Assembly: GCA_028622995.1 (NCBI GenBank)
Contig: JAJQJQ010000021.1
Location: forward strand, 2,852,001-2,916,000
DNA from: Panagrolaimus kolymaensis
Lineage: Eukaryota > Nematoda > Chromadorea > Rhabditida > Panagrolaimidae
Reading direction: 5' to 3'
DNA length: 64,000 bases
Shown here: piece after piece, positions 53,701-64,000 of the stretch
Layout of the letters: each line of letters opens with the position of its first letter
How positions within the stretch are numbered: the first letter of the stretch is position 1
Made by a program: the position numbers and the translations under genes
Notes under the pieces: generated by a model
Database searches by the model: none
What the model was told of the DNA's origin: nothing
What the model saw: only the letters and a program-made list of their open reading frames with translations

Positions 53701-54200
53701 TTAAAAACATTCAATAAATTTTAAACCTGCAGATTTTGGTGTTCAAACCATTTTTTTCGAAGAAAGGTTATTTATATTTTTTGTTCGAGCATCACAATTA
53801 GTGACACCATATACCAAAAATTCAAAGTGTCAAAGCAGACAATACAAATAAATTTTTTTTATTTATTTTAATGCAAAATATTTTAAACCTGTAGATTTTG
53901 GTGTTCAAACCATTTCCATCGAAGAAAGGTTATTAATATTTTTTGTTCGAGCATCACAATTAGTGACAACATATTCCAAAAATTCAAAGTGTCAAAGTAG
54001 ACAACTCAAATAAATTTTTTTTATTAAAAACAATCAATAAATTTTAAACCTGCAGATTTTGGTGTTCAAACCATTTTTTCGAAGAAAGGTTATTAATATT
54101 TTTTGTTCGAGCATCACAATTAGTGACAACATATTCCAAAAATTCAAAGTGTCAAAGTAGACAACTCAAATAAATTTTTTTTATTAAAAACAAGCAATAA
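50800..54200 (+). repeat. Three- and four-monomer groups marked by a 2-bp deletion in the T run
   Basis: CCATTTTTTCGAAG (two T shorter than its neighbours) is present near 50860, 52311, 52954, 53436 and 54080. The last four are spaced 643, 482 and 644 bp, that is 4, 3 and 4 monomers. Each sits between GTGACAACATATT units with AATCAATAAA linkers. Confidence 0.75.
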
Positions 54201-55799
54201 ATTTTAAACCTGCAGATTTTGGTGTTCAAACCATTTCCATCGAAGAAAGGTTATTAATATTTTTTGTTCGAGCATCACAATTAGTGACACCATATTCCAA
54301 AAATTCAAAGTGTCAAAGCAGACAACTCAAATAAATTTTTTTTATTAAAAACAAGCAATAAATTTTAAACCTGCAGATTTTGGTGTTCAAACCATTTTTT
54401 TCGAAGAAAGGTTATTTATATTTTTTGTTCGAGCATCACAATTAGTGACAACATATTCCAAAAATTCAAAGTGTCAAAGCAGACAACTCAAATAAATTTT
54501 TTTTATTAAAAACATTCAATAAATTTTAAACCTGCAGATTTTGGTGTTCAAACCATTTCCATCGAAGAAAGGTTATTAATATTTTTTGTTCGAGCATCAC
54601 AATTAGTGACACCATATTCCAAAAATTCAAAGTGTCAAAGCAGACAACTCAAATAAATTTTTTTTATTAAAAACAAGCAATAAATTTTAAACCTGCAGAT
54701 TTTGGTGTTCAAACCATTTTTTTCGAAGAAAGGTTATTAATATTTTTTGTTCGAGCATCACAATTAGTGACACCATATTCCAAAAATTCAAAGTGTCAAA
54801 GCAGACAATACAAATAAATTTTTTTTATTAAAAACAAGCAATAAATTTTAAACCTGCAGATTTTGGTGTTCAAACCATTTCCATCGAAGAAAGGTTATTA
54901 ATATTTTTTGTTCGAGCATCACAATTAGTGACACCATATTCCAAAAATTCAAAGTGTCAAAGTAGACAACTCAAATAAATTTTTTTTATTTATTTTAATG
55001 CAAAATATTTTAAACCTGCAGATTTTGGTGTTCAAACCATTTTTTTCGAAGAAAGGTTATTTATATTTTTTGTTCGAGCATCACAATTAGTGACACCATA
55101 TACCAAAAATTCAAAGTGTCAAAGCAGACAATACAAATAAATTTTTTTTATTAAAAACAAGCAATAAATTTTAAACCTGCAGATTTTGGTGTTCAAACCA
55201 TTTCCATCGAAGAAAGGTTATTAATATTTTTTGTTCGAGCATCACAATTAGTGACAACATATTCCAAAAATTCAAAGTGTCAAAGCAGACAACTCAAATA
55301 AATTTTTTTTATTAAAAACATTCAATAAATTTTAAACCTGCAGATTTTGGTGTTCAAACCATTTTTTTCGAAGAAAGGTTATTTATATTTTTTGTTCGAG
55401 CATCACAATTAGTGACACCATATACCAAAAATTCAAAGTGTCAAAGCAGACAATACAAATAAATTTTTTTTATTAAAAACAAGCAATAAATTTTAAACCT
55501 GCAGATTTTGGTGTTCAAACCATTTCCATCGAAGAAAGGTTATTAATATTTTTTATTCGAGCATCACAAATAGTGACACAATATTCCAAAAATTCAAAGT
55601 GTCAAAGCAGACAACTCAAAGAAATTTTTTTTATTTATTTAAATGCAAAATATTTTAAACCTGTAGATTTTGGTGTTCAAACCATTTCCATCGAAGAAAG
55701 GTTATTAATATTTTTTGTTCGAGCATCACAATTAGTGACACCATATTCCAAAAATTCAAAGTGTCAAAGCAGACAACTCAAATAAATTTTTTTTATTTA

Positions 55800-58100
55800 T
55801 TTTAATGCAAAATATTTTAAACCTGTAGATTTTGGTGTTCAAACCATTTCCATCGAAGAAAGGTTATTAATATTTTTTGTTCGAGCATCACAATTAGTGA
55901 CAACATATTCCAAAAATTCAAAGTGTCAAAGCAGACAACTCAAATAAATTTTTTTTATTAAAAACATTCAATAAATTTTAAACCTGCAGATTTTGGTGTT
56001 CAAACCATTTTTTTCGAAGAAAGGTTATTTATATTTTTTGTTCGAGCATCACAATTAGTGACACCATATTCCAAAAATTCAAAGTGTCAAAGCAGACAAC
56101 TCAAATAAATTTTTTTTATTTATTTTAATGCAAAATATTTTAAACCTGTAGATTTTGGTGTTCAAACCATTTCCATCGAAGAAAGGTTATTAATATTTTT
56201 TGTTCGAGCATCACAATTAGTGACACCATATTCCAAAAATTCAAAGTGTCAAAGTAGACAACTCAAATAAATTTTTTTTATTAAAAACAATCAATAAATT
56301 TTAAACCTGCAGATTTTGGTGTTCAAACCATTTTTTCGAAGAAAGGTTATTTATATTTTTTGTTCGAGCATCACAATTAGTGACACCATATTCCAAAAAT
56401 TCAAAGTGTCAAAGCAGACAACTCAAATAAATTTTTTTTATTTATTTTAATGCAAAATATTTTAAACCTGTAGATTTTGGTGTTCAAAGCATTTCCATCG
56501 AAGAAAGGTTATTAATATTTTTTGTTCGAGCATCACAATTAGTGACAACATATTCCAAAAATTCAAAGTGTCAAAGTAGACAACTCAAATAAATTTTTTT
56601 TATTAAAAACAAGCAATAAATTTTAAACCTGCAGATTTTGGTGTTCAAACCATTTCCATCGAAGAAAGGTTATTAATATTTTTTGTTCGAGCATCACAAT
56701 TAGTGACACCATATTCCAAAAATTCAAAGTGTCAAAGCAGACAACTCAAATAAATTTTTTTTATTTATTTTAATGCAAAATATTTTAAACCTGTAGATTT
56801 TGGTGTTCAAACCATTTTTTTCGAAGAAAGGTTATTTATATTTTTTGTTCGAGCATCACAATTAGTGACACCATATTCCAAAAATTCAAAGTGTCAAAGC
56901 AGACAACTCAAATAAATTTTTTTTATTTATTTTAATGCAAAATATTTTAAACCTGTAGATTTTGGTGTTCAAACCATTTCCATCGAAGAAAGGTTATTAA
57001 TATTTTTTGTTCGAGCATCACAATTAGTGACAACATATTCCAAAAATTCAAAGTGTCAAAGCAGACAACTCAAATAAATTTTTTTTATTAAAAACATTCA
57101 ATAAATTTTAAACCTGCAGATTTTGGTGTTCAAACCATTTTTTTCGAAGAAAGGTTATTTATATTTTTTGTTCGAGCATCACAATTAGTGACACCATATT
57201 CCAAAAATTCAAAGTGTCAAAGCAGACAACTCAAATAAATTTTTTTTATTTATTTTAATGCAAAATATTTTAAACCTGTAGATTTTGGTGTTCAAACCAT
57301 TTCCATCGAAGAAAGGTTATTAATATTTTTTGTTCGAGCATCACAATTAGTGACACCATATTCCAAAAATTCAAAGTGTCAAAGTAGACAACTCAAATAA
57401 ATTTTTTTTATTAAAAACAATCAATAAATTTTAAACCTGCAGATTTTGGTGTTCAAACCATTTTTTCGAAGAAAGGTTATTTATATTTTTTGTTCGAGCA
57501 TCACAATTAGTGACACCATATTCCAAAAATTCAAAGTGTCAAAGCAGACAACTCAAATAAATTTTTTTTATTTATTTTAATGCAAAATATTTTAAACCTG
57601 TAGATTTTGGTGTTCAAAGCATTTCCATCGAAGAAAGGTTATTAATATTTTTTGTTCGAGCATCACAATTAGTGACAACATATTCCAAAAATTCAAAGTG
57701 TCAAAGTAGACAACTCAAATAAATTTTTTTTATTAAAAACAAGCAATAAATTTTAAACCTGCAGATTTTGGTGTTCAAACCATTTCCATCGAAGAAAGGT
57801 TATTAATATTTTTTGTTCGAGCATCACAATTAGTGACACCATATTCCAAAAATTCAAAGTGTCAAAGCAGACAACTCAAATAAATTTTTTTTATTTATTT
57901 TAATGCAAAATATTTTAAACCTGTAGATTTTGGTGTTCAAACCATTTTTTTCGAAGAAAGGTTATTTATATTTTTTGTTCGAGCATCACAATTAGTGACA
58001 CCATATTCCAAAAATTCAAAGTGTCAAAGCAGACAACTCAAATAAATTTTTTTTATTTATTTTAATGCAAAATATTTTAAACCTGTAGATTTTGGTGTTC
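55800..58100 (+). repeat. Seven-monomer (1,130-bp) higher-order repeat
   Basis: TGTTCAAAGCATTTCC at 56481 and 57611 is 1,130 bp apart. The preceding and following units, including the short-T CCATTTTTTCG unit, match in order in both copies. Confidence 0.8.
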
Positions 58101-60589
58101 AAACCATTTTTTTCGAAGAAAGGTTATTTATATTTTTTGTTCGAGCATCACAATTAGTGACACCATATTCCAAAAATTCAAAGTGTCAAAGCAGACAACT
58201 CAAATAAATTTTTTTTATTTATTTTAATGCAAAATATTTTAAACCTGTAGATTTTGGTGTTCAAACCATTTCCATCGAAGAAAGGTTATTAATATTTTTT
58301 GTTCGAGCATCACAATTAGTGACAACATATTCCAAAAATTCAAAGTGTCAAAGTAGACAACTCAAATAAATTTTTTTTATTAAAAACAAGCAATAAATTT
58401 TAAACCTGCAGATTTTGGTGTTCAAACCATTTCCATCGAAGAAAGGTTATTAATATTTTTTGTTCGAGCATCACAATTAGTGACACCATATTCCAAAAAT
58501 TCAAAGTGTCAAAGCAGACAACTCAAATAAATTTTTTTTATTAAAAACAAGCAATAAATTTTAAACCTGCAGATTTTGGTGTTCAAACCATTTTTTTCGA
58601 AGAAAGGTTATTTATATTTTTTGTTCGAGCATCACAATTAGTGACAACATATTCCAAAAATTCAAAGTGTCAAAGCAGACAACTCAAATAAATTTTTTTT
58701 ATTAAAAACATTCAATAAATTTTAAACCTGCAGATTTTGGTGTTCAAACCATTTTTTTCGAAGAAAGGTTATTTATATTTTTTGTTCGAGCATCACAATT
58801 AGTGACACCATATACCAAAAATTCAAAGTGTCAAAGCAGACAATACAAATAAATTTTTTTTATTAAAAACAAGCAATAAATTTTAAACCTGCAGATTTTG
58901 GTGTTCAAACCATTTCCATCGAAGAAAGGTTATTAATATTTTTTGTTCGAGCATCACAATTAGTGACACCATATTCCAAAAATTCAAAGTGTCAAAGTAG
59001 ACAACTCAAATAAATTTTTTTTATTTATTTTAATGCAAAATATTTTAAACCTGCAGATTTTGGTGTTCAAACCATTTTTTTCGAAGAAAGGTTATTTATA
59101 TTTTTTGTTCGAGCATCACAATTAGTGACAACATATTCCAAAAATTCAAAGTGTCAAAGCAGACAACTCAAATAAATTTTTTTTATTAAAAACATTCAAT
59201 AAATTTTAAACCTGCAGATTTTGGTGTTCAAACCATTTTTTTCGAAGAAAGGTTATTTATATTTTTTGTTCGAGCATCACAATTAGTGACACCATATACC
59301 AAAAATTCAAAGTGTCAAAGCAGACAATACAAATAAATTTTTTTTATTAAAAACAATCAATAAATTTTAAACCTGCAGATTTTGGTGTTCAAACCATTTT
59401 TTTCGAAGAAAGGTTATTTATATTTTTTGTTCGAGCATCACAATTAGTGACACCATATACCAAAAATTCAAAGTGTCAAAGCAGACAATACAAATAAATT
59501 TTTTTTATTAAAAACAAGCAATAAATTTTAAACCTGCAGATTTTGGTGTTCAAACCATTTCCATCGAAGAAAGGTTATTAATATTTTTTATTCGAGCATC
59601 ACAATTAGTGACACCATATTCCAAAAATTCAAAGTGTCAAAGCAGACAACTCAAATAAATTTTTTTTATTTATTTTAATGCAAAATATTTTAAACCTGTA
59701 GATTTTGGTGTTCAAACCATTTCCATCGAAGAAAGGTTATTAATATTTTTTGTTCGAGCATCACAATTAGTGACACCATATTCCAAAAATTCAAAGTGTC
59801 AAAGCAGACAACTCAAATAAATTTTTTTTATTTATTTTAATGCAAAATATTTTAAACCTGTAGATTTTGGTGTTCAAACCATTTCCATCGAAGAAAGGTT
59901 ATTAATATTTTTTGTTCGAGCATCACAATTAGTGACACCATATTCCAAAAATTCAAAGTGTCAAAGCAGACAACTCAAATAAATTTTTTTTATTTATTTT
60001 AATGCAAAATATTTTAAACCTGTAGATTTTGGTGTTCAAACCATTTCCATCGAAGAAAGGTTATTAATATTTTTTGTTCGAGCATCACAATTAGTGACAC
60101 CATATTCCAAAAATTCAAAGTGTCAAAGCAGACAACTCAAATAAATTTTTTTTATTAAAAACAAGCAATAAATTTTAAACCTGCAGATTTTGGTGTTCAA
60201 ACCATTTCCATCGAAGAAAGGTTATTAATATTTTTTGTTCGAGCATCACAATTAGTGACACCATATTCCAAAAATTCAAAGTGTCAAAGCAGACAACTCA
60301 AATAAATTTTTTTTATTAAAAACAAGCAATAAATTTTAAACCTGCAGATTTTGGTGTTCAAACCATTTCCATCGAAGAAAGGTTATTAATATTTTTTGTT
60401 CGAGCATCACAATTAGTGACACCATATTCCAAAAATTCAAAGTGTCAAAGCAGACAACTCAAATAAATTTTTTTTATTAAAAACAAGCAATAAATTTTAA
60501 ACCTGCAGATTTTGGTGTTCAAACCATTTCCATCGAAGAAAGGTTATTAATATTTTTTGTTCGAGCATCACAATTAGTGACACCATATT

Positions 60590-63500
60590 CCAAAAATTCA
60601 GTGTCAAAGCAGACAACTCAAATAAATTTTTTTTATTAAAAACAATCAATAAATTTTAAACCTGCAGATTTTGGTGTTCAAACCATTTTTTTCGAAGAAA
60701 GGTTATTTATATTTTTTGTTCGAGCATCACAATTAGTGACACCATATTCCAAAAATTCAAAGTGTCAAAGCAGACAACTCAAATAAATTTTTTTTATTAA
60801 AAACAATCAATAAATTTTAAACCTGCAGATTTTGGTGTTCAAACCATTTTTTTCGAAGAAAGGTTATTTATATTTTTTGTTCGAGCATCACAATTAGTGA
60901 CACCATATACCAAAAATTCAAAGTGTCAAAGCAGACAATACAAATAAATTTTTTTTATTAAAAACAAGCAATAAATTTTAAACCTGCAGATTTTGGTGTT
61001 CAAACCATTTCCATCGAAGAAAGGTTATTAATATTTTTTGTTCGAGCATCACAATTAGTGACACCATATTCCAAAAATTCAAAGTGTCAAAGCAGACAAC
61101 TCAAATAAATTTTTTTTATTAAAAACAAGCAATAAATTTTAAACCTGCAGATTTTGGTGTTCAAACCATTTCCATCGAAGAAAGGTTATTAATATTTTTT
61201 GTTCGAGCATCACAATTAGTGACACCATATTCCAAAAATTCAAAGTGTCAAAGCAGACAACTCAAATAAATTTTTTTTATTAAAAACAAGCAATAAATTT
61301 TAAACCTGCAGATTTTGGTGTTCAAACCATTTCCATCGAAGAAAGGTTATTAATATTTTTTGTTCGAGCATCACAATTAGTGACACCATATTCCAAAAAT
61401 TCAGTGTCAAAGCAGACAACTCAAATAAATTTTTTTTATTAAAAACAATCAATAAATTTTAAACCTGCAGATTTTGGTGTTCAAACCATTTTTTTCGAAG
61501 AAAGGTTATTTATATTTTTTGTTCGAGCATCACAATTAGTGACACCATATTCCAAAAATTCAAAGTGTCAAAGCAGACAACTCAAATAAATTTTTTTTAT
61601 TAAAAACAAGCAATAAATTTTAAACCTGCAGATTTTGGTGTTCAAACCATTTCCATCGAAGAAAGGTTATTAATATTTTTTGTTCGAGCATCACAATTAG
61701 TGACACCATATTCCAAAAATTCAGTGTCAAAGAAGACAACTCAAATAAATTTTTTTTATTAAAAACAATCAATAAATTTTAAACCTGCAGATTTTGGTGT
61801 TCAAACCATTTCCATCGAAGAAAGGTTATTAATATTTTTTGTTCGAGCATCACAATTAGTGACACCATATTCCAAAAATTCAAAGTGTCAAAGCAGACAA
61901 CTCAAATAAATTTTTTTTATTAAAAACAAGCAATAAATTTTAAACCTGCAGATTTTGGTGTTCAAACCATTTCCATCGAAGAAAGGTTATTAATATTTTT
62001 TGTTCGAGCATCACAATTAGTGACACCATATTCCAAAAATTCAAAGTGTCAAAGCAGACAACTCAAATAAATTTTTTTTATTAAAAACAAGCAATAAATT
62101 TTAAACCTGCAGATTTTGGTGTTCAAACCATTTCCATCGAAGAAAGGTTATTAATATTTTTTGTTCGAGCATCACAATTAGTGACACCATATTCCAAAAA
62201 TTCAAAGTGTCAAAGCAGACAACTCAAATAAATTTTTTTTATTAAAAACAAGCAATAAATTTTAAACCTGCAGATTTTGGTGTTCAAACCATTTCCATCG
62301 AAGAAAGGTTATTAATATTTTTTGTTCGAGCATCACAATTAGTGACACCATATTCCAAAAATTCAGTGTCAAAGCAGACAACTCAAATAAATTTTTTTTA
62401 TTAAAAACAATCAATAAATTTTAAACCTGCAGATTTTGGTGTTCAAACCATTTTTTTCGAAGAAAGGTTATTTATATTTTTTGTTCGAGCATCACAATTA
62501 GTGACACCATATTCCAAAAATTCAAAGTGTCAAAGCAGACAACTCAAATAAATTTTTTTTATTAAAAACAAGCAATAAATTTTAAACCTGCAGATTTTGG
62601 TGTTCAAACCATTTCCATCGAAGAAAGGTTATTAATATTTTTTGTTCGAGCATCACAATTAGTGACACCATATTCCAAAAATTCAGTGTCAAAGCAGACA
62701 ACTCAAATAAATTTTTTTTATTAAAAACAATCAATAAATTTTAAACCTGCAGATTTTGGTGTTCAAACCATTTTTTTCGAAGAAAGGTTATTTATATTTT
62801 TTGTTCGAGCATCACAATTAGTGACACCATATTCCAAAAATTCAAAGTGTCAAAGCAGACAACTCAAATAAATTTTTTTTATTAAAAACAATCAATAAAT
62901 TTTAAACCTGCAGATTTTGGTGTTCAAACCATTTCCATCGAAGAAAGGTTATTAATATTTTTTGTTCGAGCATCACAATTAGTGACACCATATTCCAAAA
63001 ATTCAAAGTGTCAAAGCAGACAACTCAAATAAATTTTTTTTATTAAAAACAAGCAATAAATTTTAAACCTGCAGATTTTGGTGTTCAAACCATTTCCATC
63101 GAAGAAAGGTTATTAATATTTTTTATTCGAGCATCACAATTAGTGACACCATATTCCAAAAATTCAAAGTGTCAAAGCAGACAACTCAAATAAATTTTTT
63201 TTATTAAAAACAAGCAATAAATTTTAAACCTGCAGATTTTGGTGTTCAAACCATTTTTTTCGAAGAAAGGTTATTTATATTTTTTGTTCGAGCATCACAA
63301 TTAGTGACACCATATTCCAAAAATTCAAAGTGTCAAAGCAGACAACTCAAATAAATTTTTTTTATTTATTTTAATGCAAAATATTTTAAACCTGTAGATT
63401 TTGGTGTTCAAACCATTTCCATCGAAGAAAGGTTATTAATATTTTTTGTTCGAGCATCACAATTAGTGACACCATATTCCAAAAATTCAAAGTGTCAAAG

Positions 63501-64000
63501 CAGACAACTCAAATAAATTTTTTTTATTAAAAACAAGCAATAAATTTTAAACCTGCAGATTTTGGTGTTCAAACCATTTCCATCGAAGAAAGGTTATTAA
63601 TATTTTTTATTCGAGCATCACAATTAGTGACACCATATTCCAAAAATTCAAAGTGTCAAAGCAGACAACTCAAATAAATTTTTTTTATTAAAAACAATCA
63701 ATAAATTTTAAACCTGCAGATTTTGGTGTTCAAACCATTTTTTTCGAAGAAAGGTTATTTATATTTTTTGTTCGAGCATCACAATTAGTGACACCATATT
63801 CCAAAAATTCAAAGTGTCAAAGCAGACAACTCAAATAAATTTTTTTTATTAAAAACAATCAATAAATTTTAAACCTGCAGATTTTGGTGTTCAAACCATT
63901 TCCATCGAAGAAAGGTTATTAATATTTTTTGTTCGAGCATCACAATTAGTGACACCATATTCCAAAAATTCAGTGTCAAAGCAGACAACTCAAATAAATT
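60590..64000 (+). repeat. Sub-array carrying the 2-bp deletion ATTCAGTGTC
   Basis: ATTCAGTGTC replaces ATTCAAAGTGTC at about 60597, 61399, 61719, 62361, 62681 and 63968. The intervals are 802, 320, 642, 320 and 1,287 bp, close to 5, 2, 4, 2 and 8 monomers. The deletion therefore spread by repeated local duplication. Confidence 0.8.

Larger units (their letters stand above)
1611..64000 (+). repeat. Satellite DNA array, 161/162-bp monomer, about 386 copies, head to tail
   Basis: Every unit can be phased on GATTTTGGTGTTCAAACC. In order it then carries a TCGAAGAAAGG core, a TATTTTTT tract, GCATCACAATTAGTGACACC, CCAAAAATTCAAAGTGTC, GCAGACAACTCAAATAAA, a run of seven to nine T, an A-rich linker and CCTG. 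Sample distances between phased starts are 161 (45353 to 45514) and 162 (45191 to 45353). A consensus counted by hand has about 45 G+C in 161. Units differ mostly by substitutions in the core and linker. All copies are in the same orientation, with no interruption to the window edge. Length near a nucleosome repeat, A/T tracts and higher-order structure suggest constitutive heterochromatin or a centromere, but neither can be shown from sequence alone. Confidence 0.99.
29063..64000 (+). repeat. Satellite block VIII: GTTCGAGCATCAC monomers
   Basis: About 216 units. Nearly all have TTGTTCGAGCATCAC or TTATTCGAGCATCAC centres. The core is CCATTTCCATCG or CCATTTTTTTCG. Linkers are AAGCAATAAA, AATCAATAAA, ATTCAATAAA or type B, and most type A linkers end CCTGCAG while type B ends CCTGTAG. 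Several distinct higher-order repeats succeed one another along it, listed separately. Confidence 0.85.

Noticed and set aside
55573..55785. 70-codon + strand open frame
   Set aside because: It is the same satellite frame extended by loss of one TAA; no gene signal.
1611..64000. CRISPR array
   Set aside because: The period is regular, but the whole 161-bp unit is repeated. There are no unique spacers, and the flanking gene is spliced and eukaryotic.
1611..64000. CENP-B box
   Set aside because: TTCGAAGAAAGG starts like the consensus (TTCG, then A at the right distance), but the required CGGG is replaced by GTTA-like sequence in every unit.
1611..64000. Heat-shock element in TTCTTCGAAGAA
   Set aside because: Heat-shock elements need GAA/TTC blocks alternating with 2-bp gaps; here the blocks abut, and most units lose them.
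1611..64000. Definite centromere call
   Set aside because: Length, purity and higher-order repeats are compatible, but pericentromeric or interstitial satellite blocks look the same without chromatin data.

Overview
The window is eukaryotic, very AT-rich DNA in two unequal parts. Positions 1 to about 1610 are single-copy sequence. On the minus strand they hold a compact gene of seven short exons (35-102 bp) separated by short introns (43-192 bp) with GTAAG-type donors and T-rich ...TTTTAG or ...TTTCAG acceptors. The joined reading frame runs from an ATG at 1171 to a possible stop at 109-111, giving 159 residues with a basic, probably helical N-terminus and an acidic middle. I do not recognise the protein. 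The intron style suits a small-intron animal such as a nematode or perhaps an insect, but the sequence does not settle the organism.

From about 1611 to the right edge (about 62.4 kb, 97% of the window) everything is one head-to-tail satellite with a 161/162-bp monomer, about 386 copies, roughly 28% GC by hand count of a consensus. No gene, transposon, inversion or foreign insert interrupts it, and it continues past the window. The array starts 440 bp upstream of the gene's ATG, so it lies in the gene's 5' flank and probably not inside an intron.

The array is a mosaic. Monomers differ in a central module (CCATTTCCATCG / CCATTTTCTTCG / CCATTTTTTTCG / CCTTTTTTTTCG, followed by GTTCGAGCATCAC or ATTGCAGCATCAT) and in a linker module (type A, ATTAAAAACAAGCAATAAA, 161-bp monomer; type B, ATTTATTTTAATGCAAAAT, 162-bp monomer). 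Marker variants recur at fixed multiples of the monomer, giving local higher-order repeats of 4, 5, 6, 7, 8, 10 and 16 monomers, each confined to a few kilobases. A marked change of type occurs near 29,063: to its left most centres are ATTGCAGCATCAT-like (except 1.6-9.2 kb), to its right almost all are GTTCGAGCATCAC. Single monomers with hybrid signatures indicate unequal exchange or gene conversion.

No convincing new enzyme, defence or RNA system is present. The points most worth following are the unrecognised gene next to the array, the sharp array edge, the nested higher-order structure, a dyad-symmetric core in most monomers, and a match to the pol III B-box consensus in most monomers. 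The repeated 61-residue open frames inside the array are by-products of the 162-bp period and are not genes.
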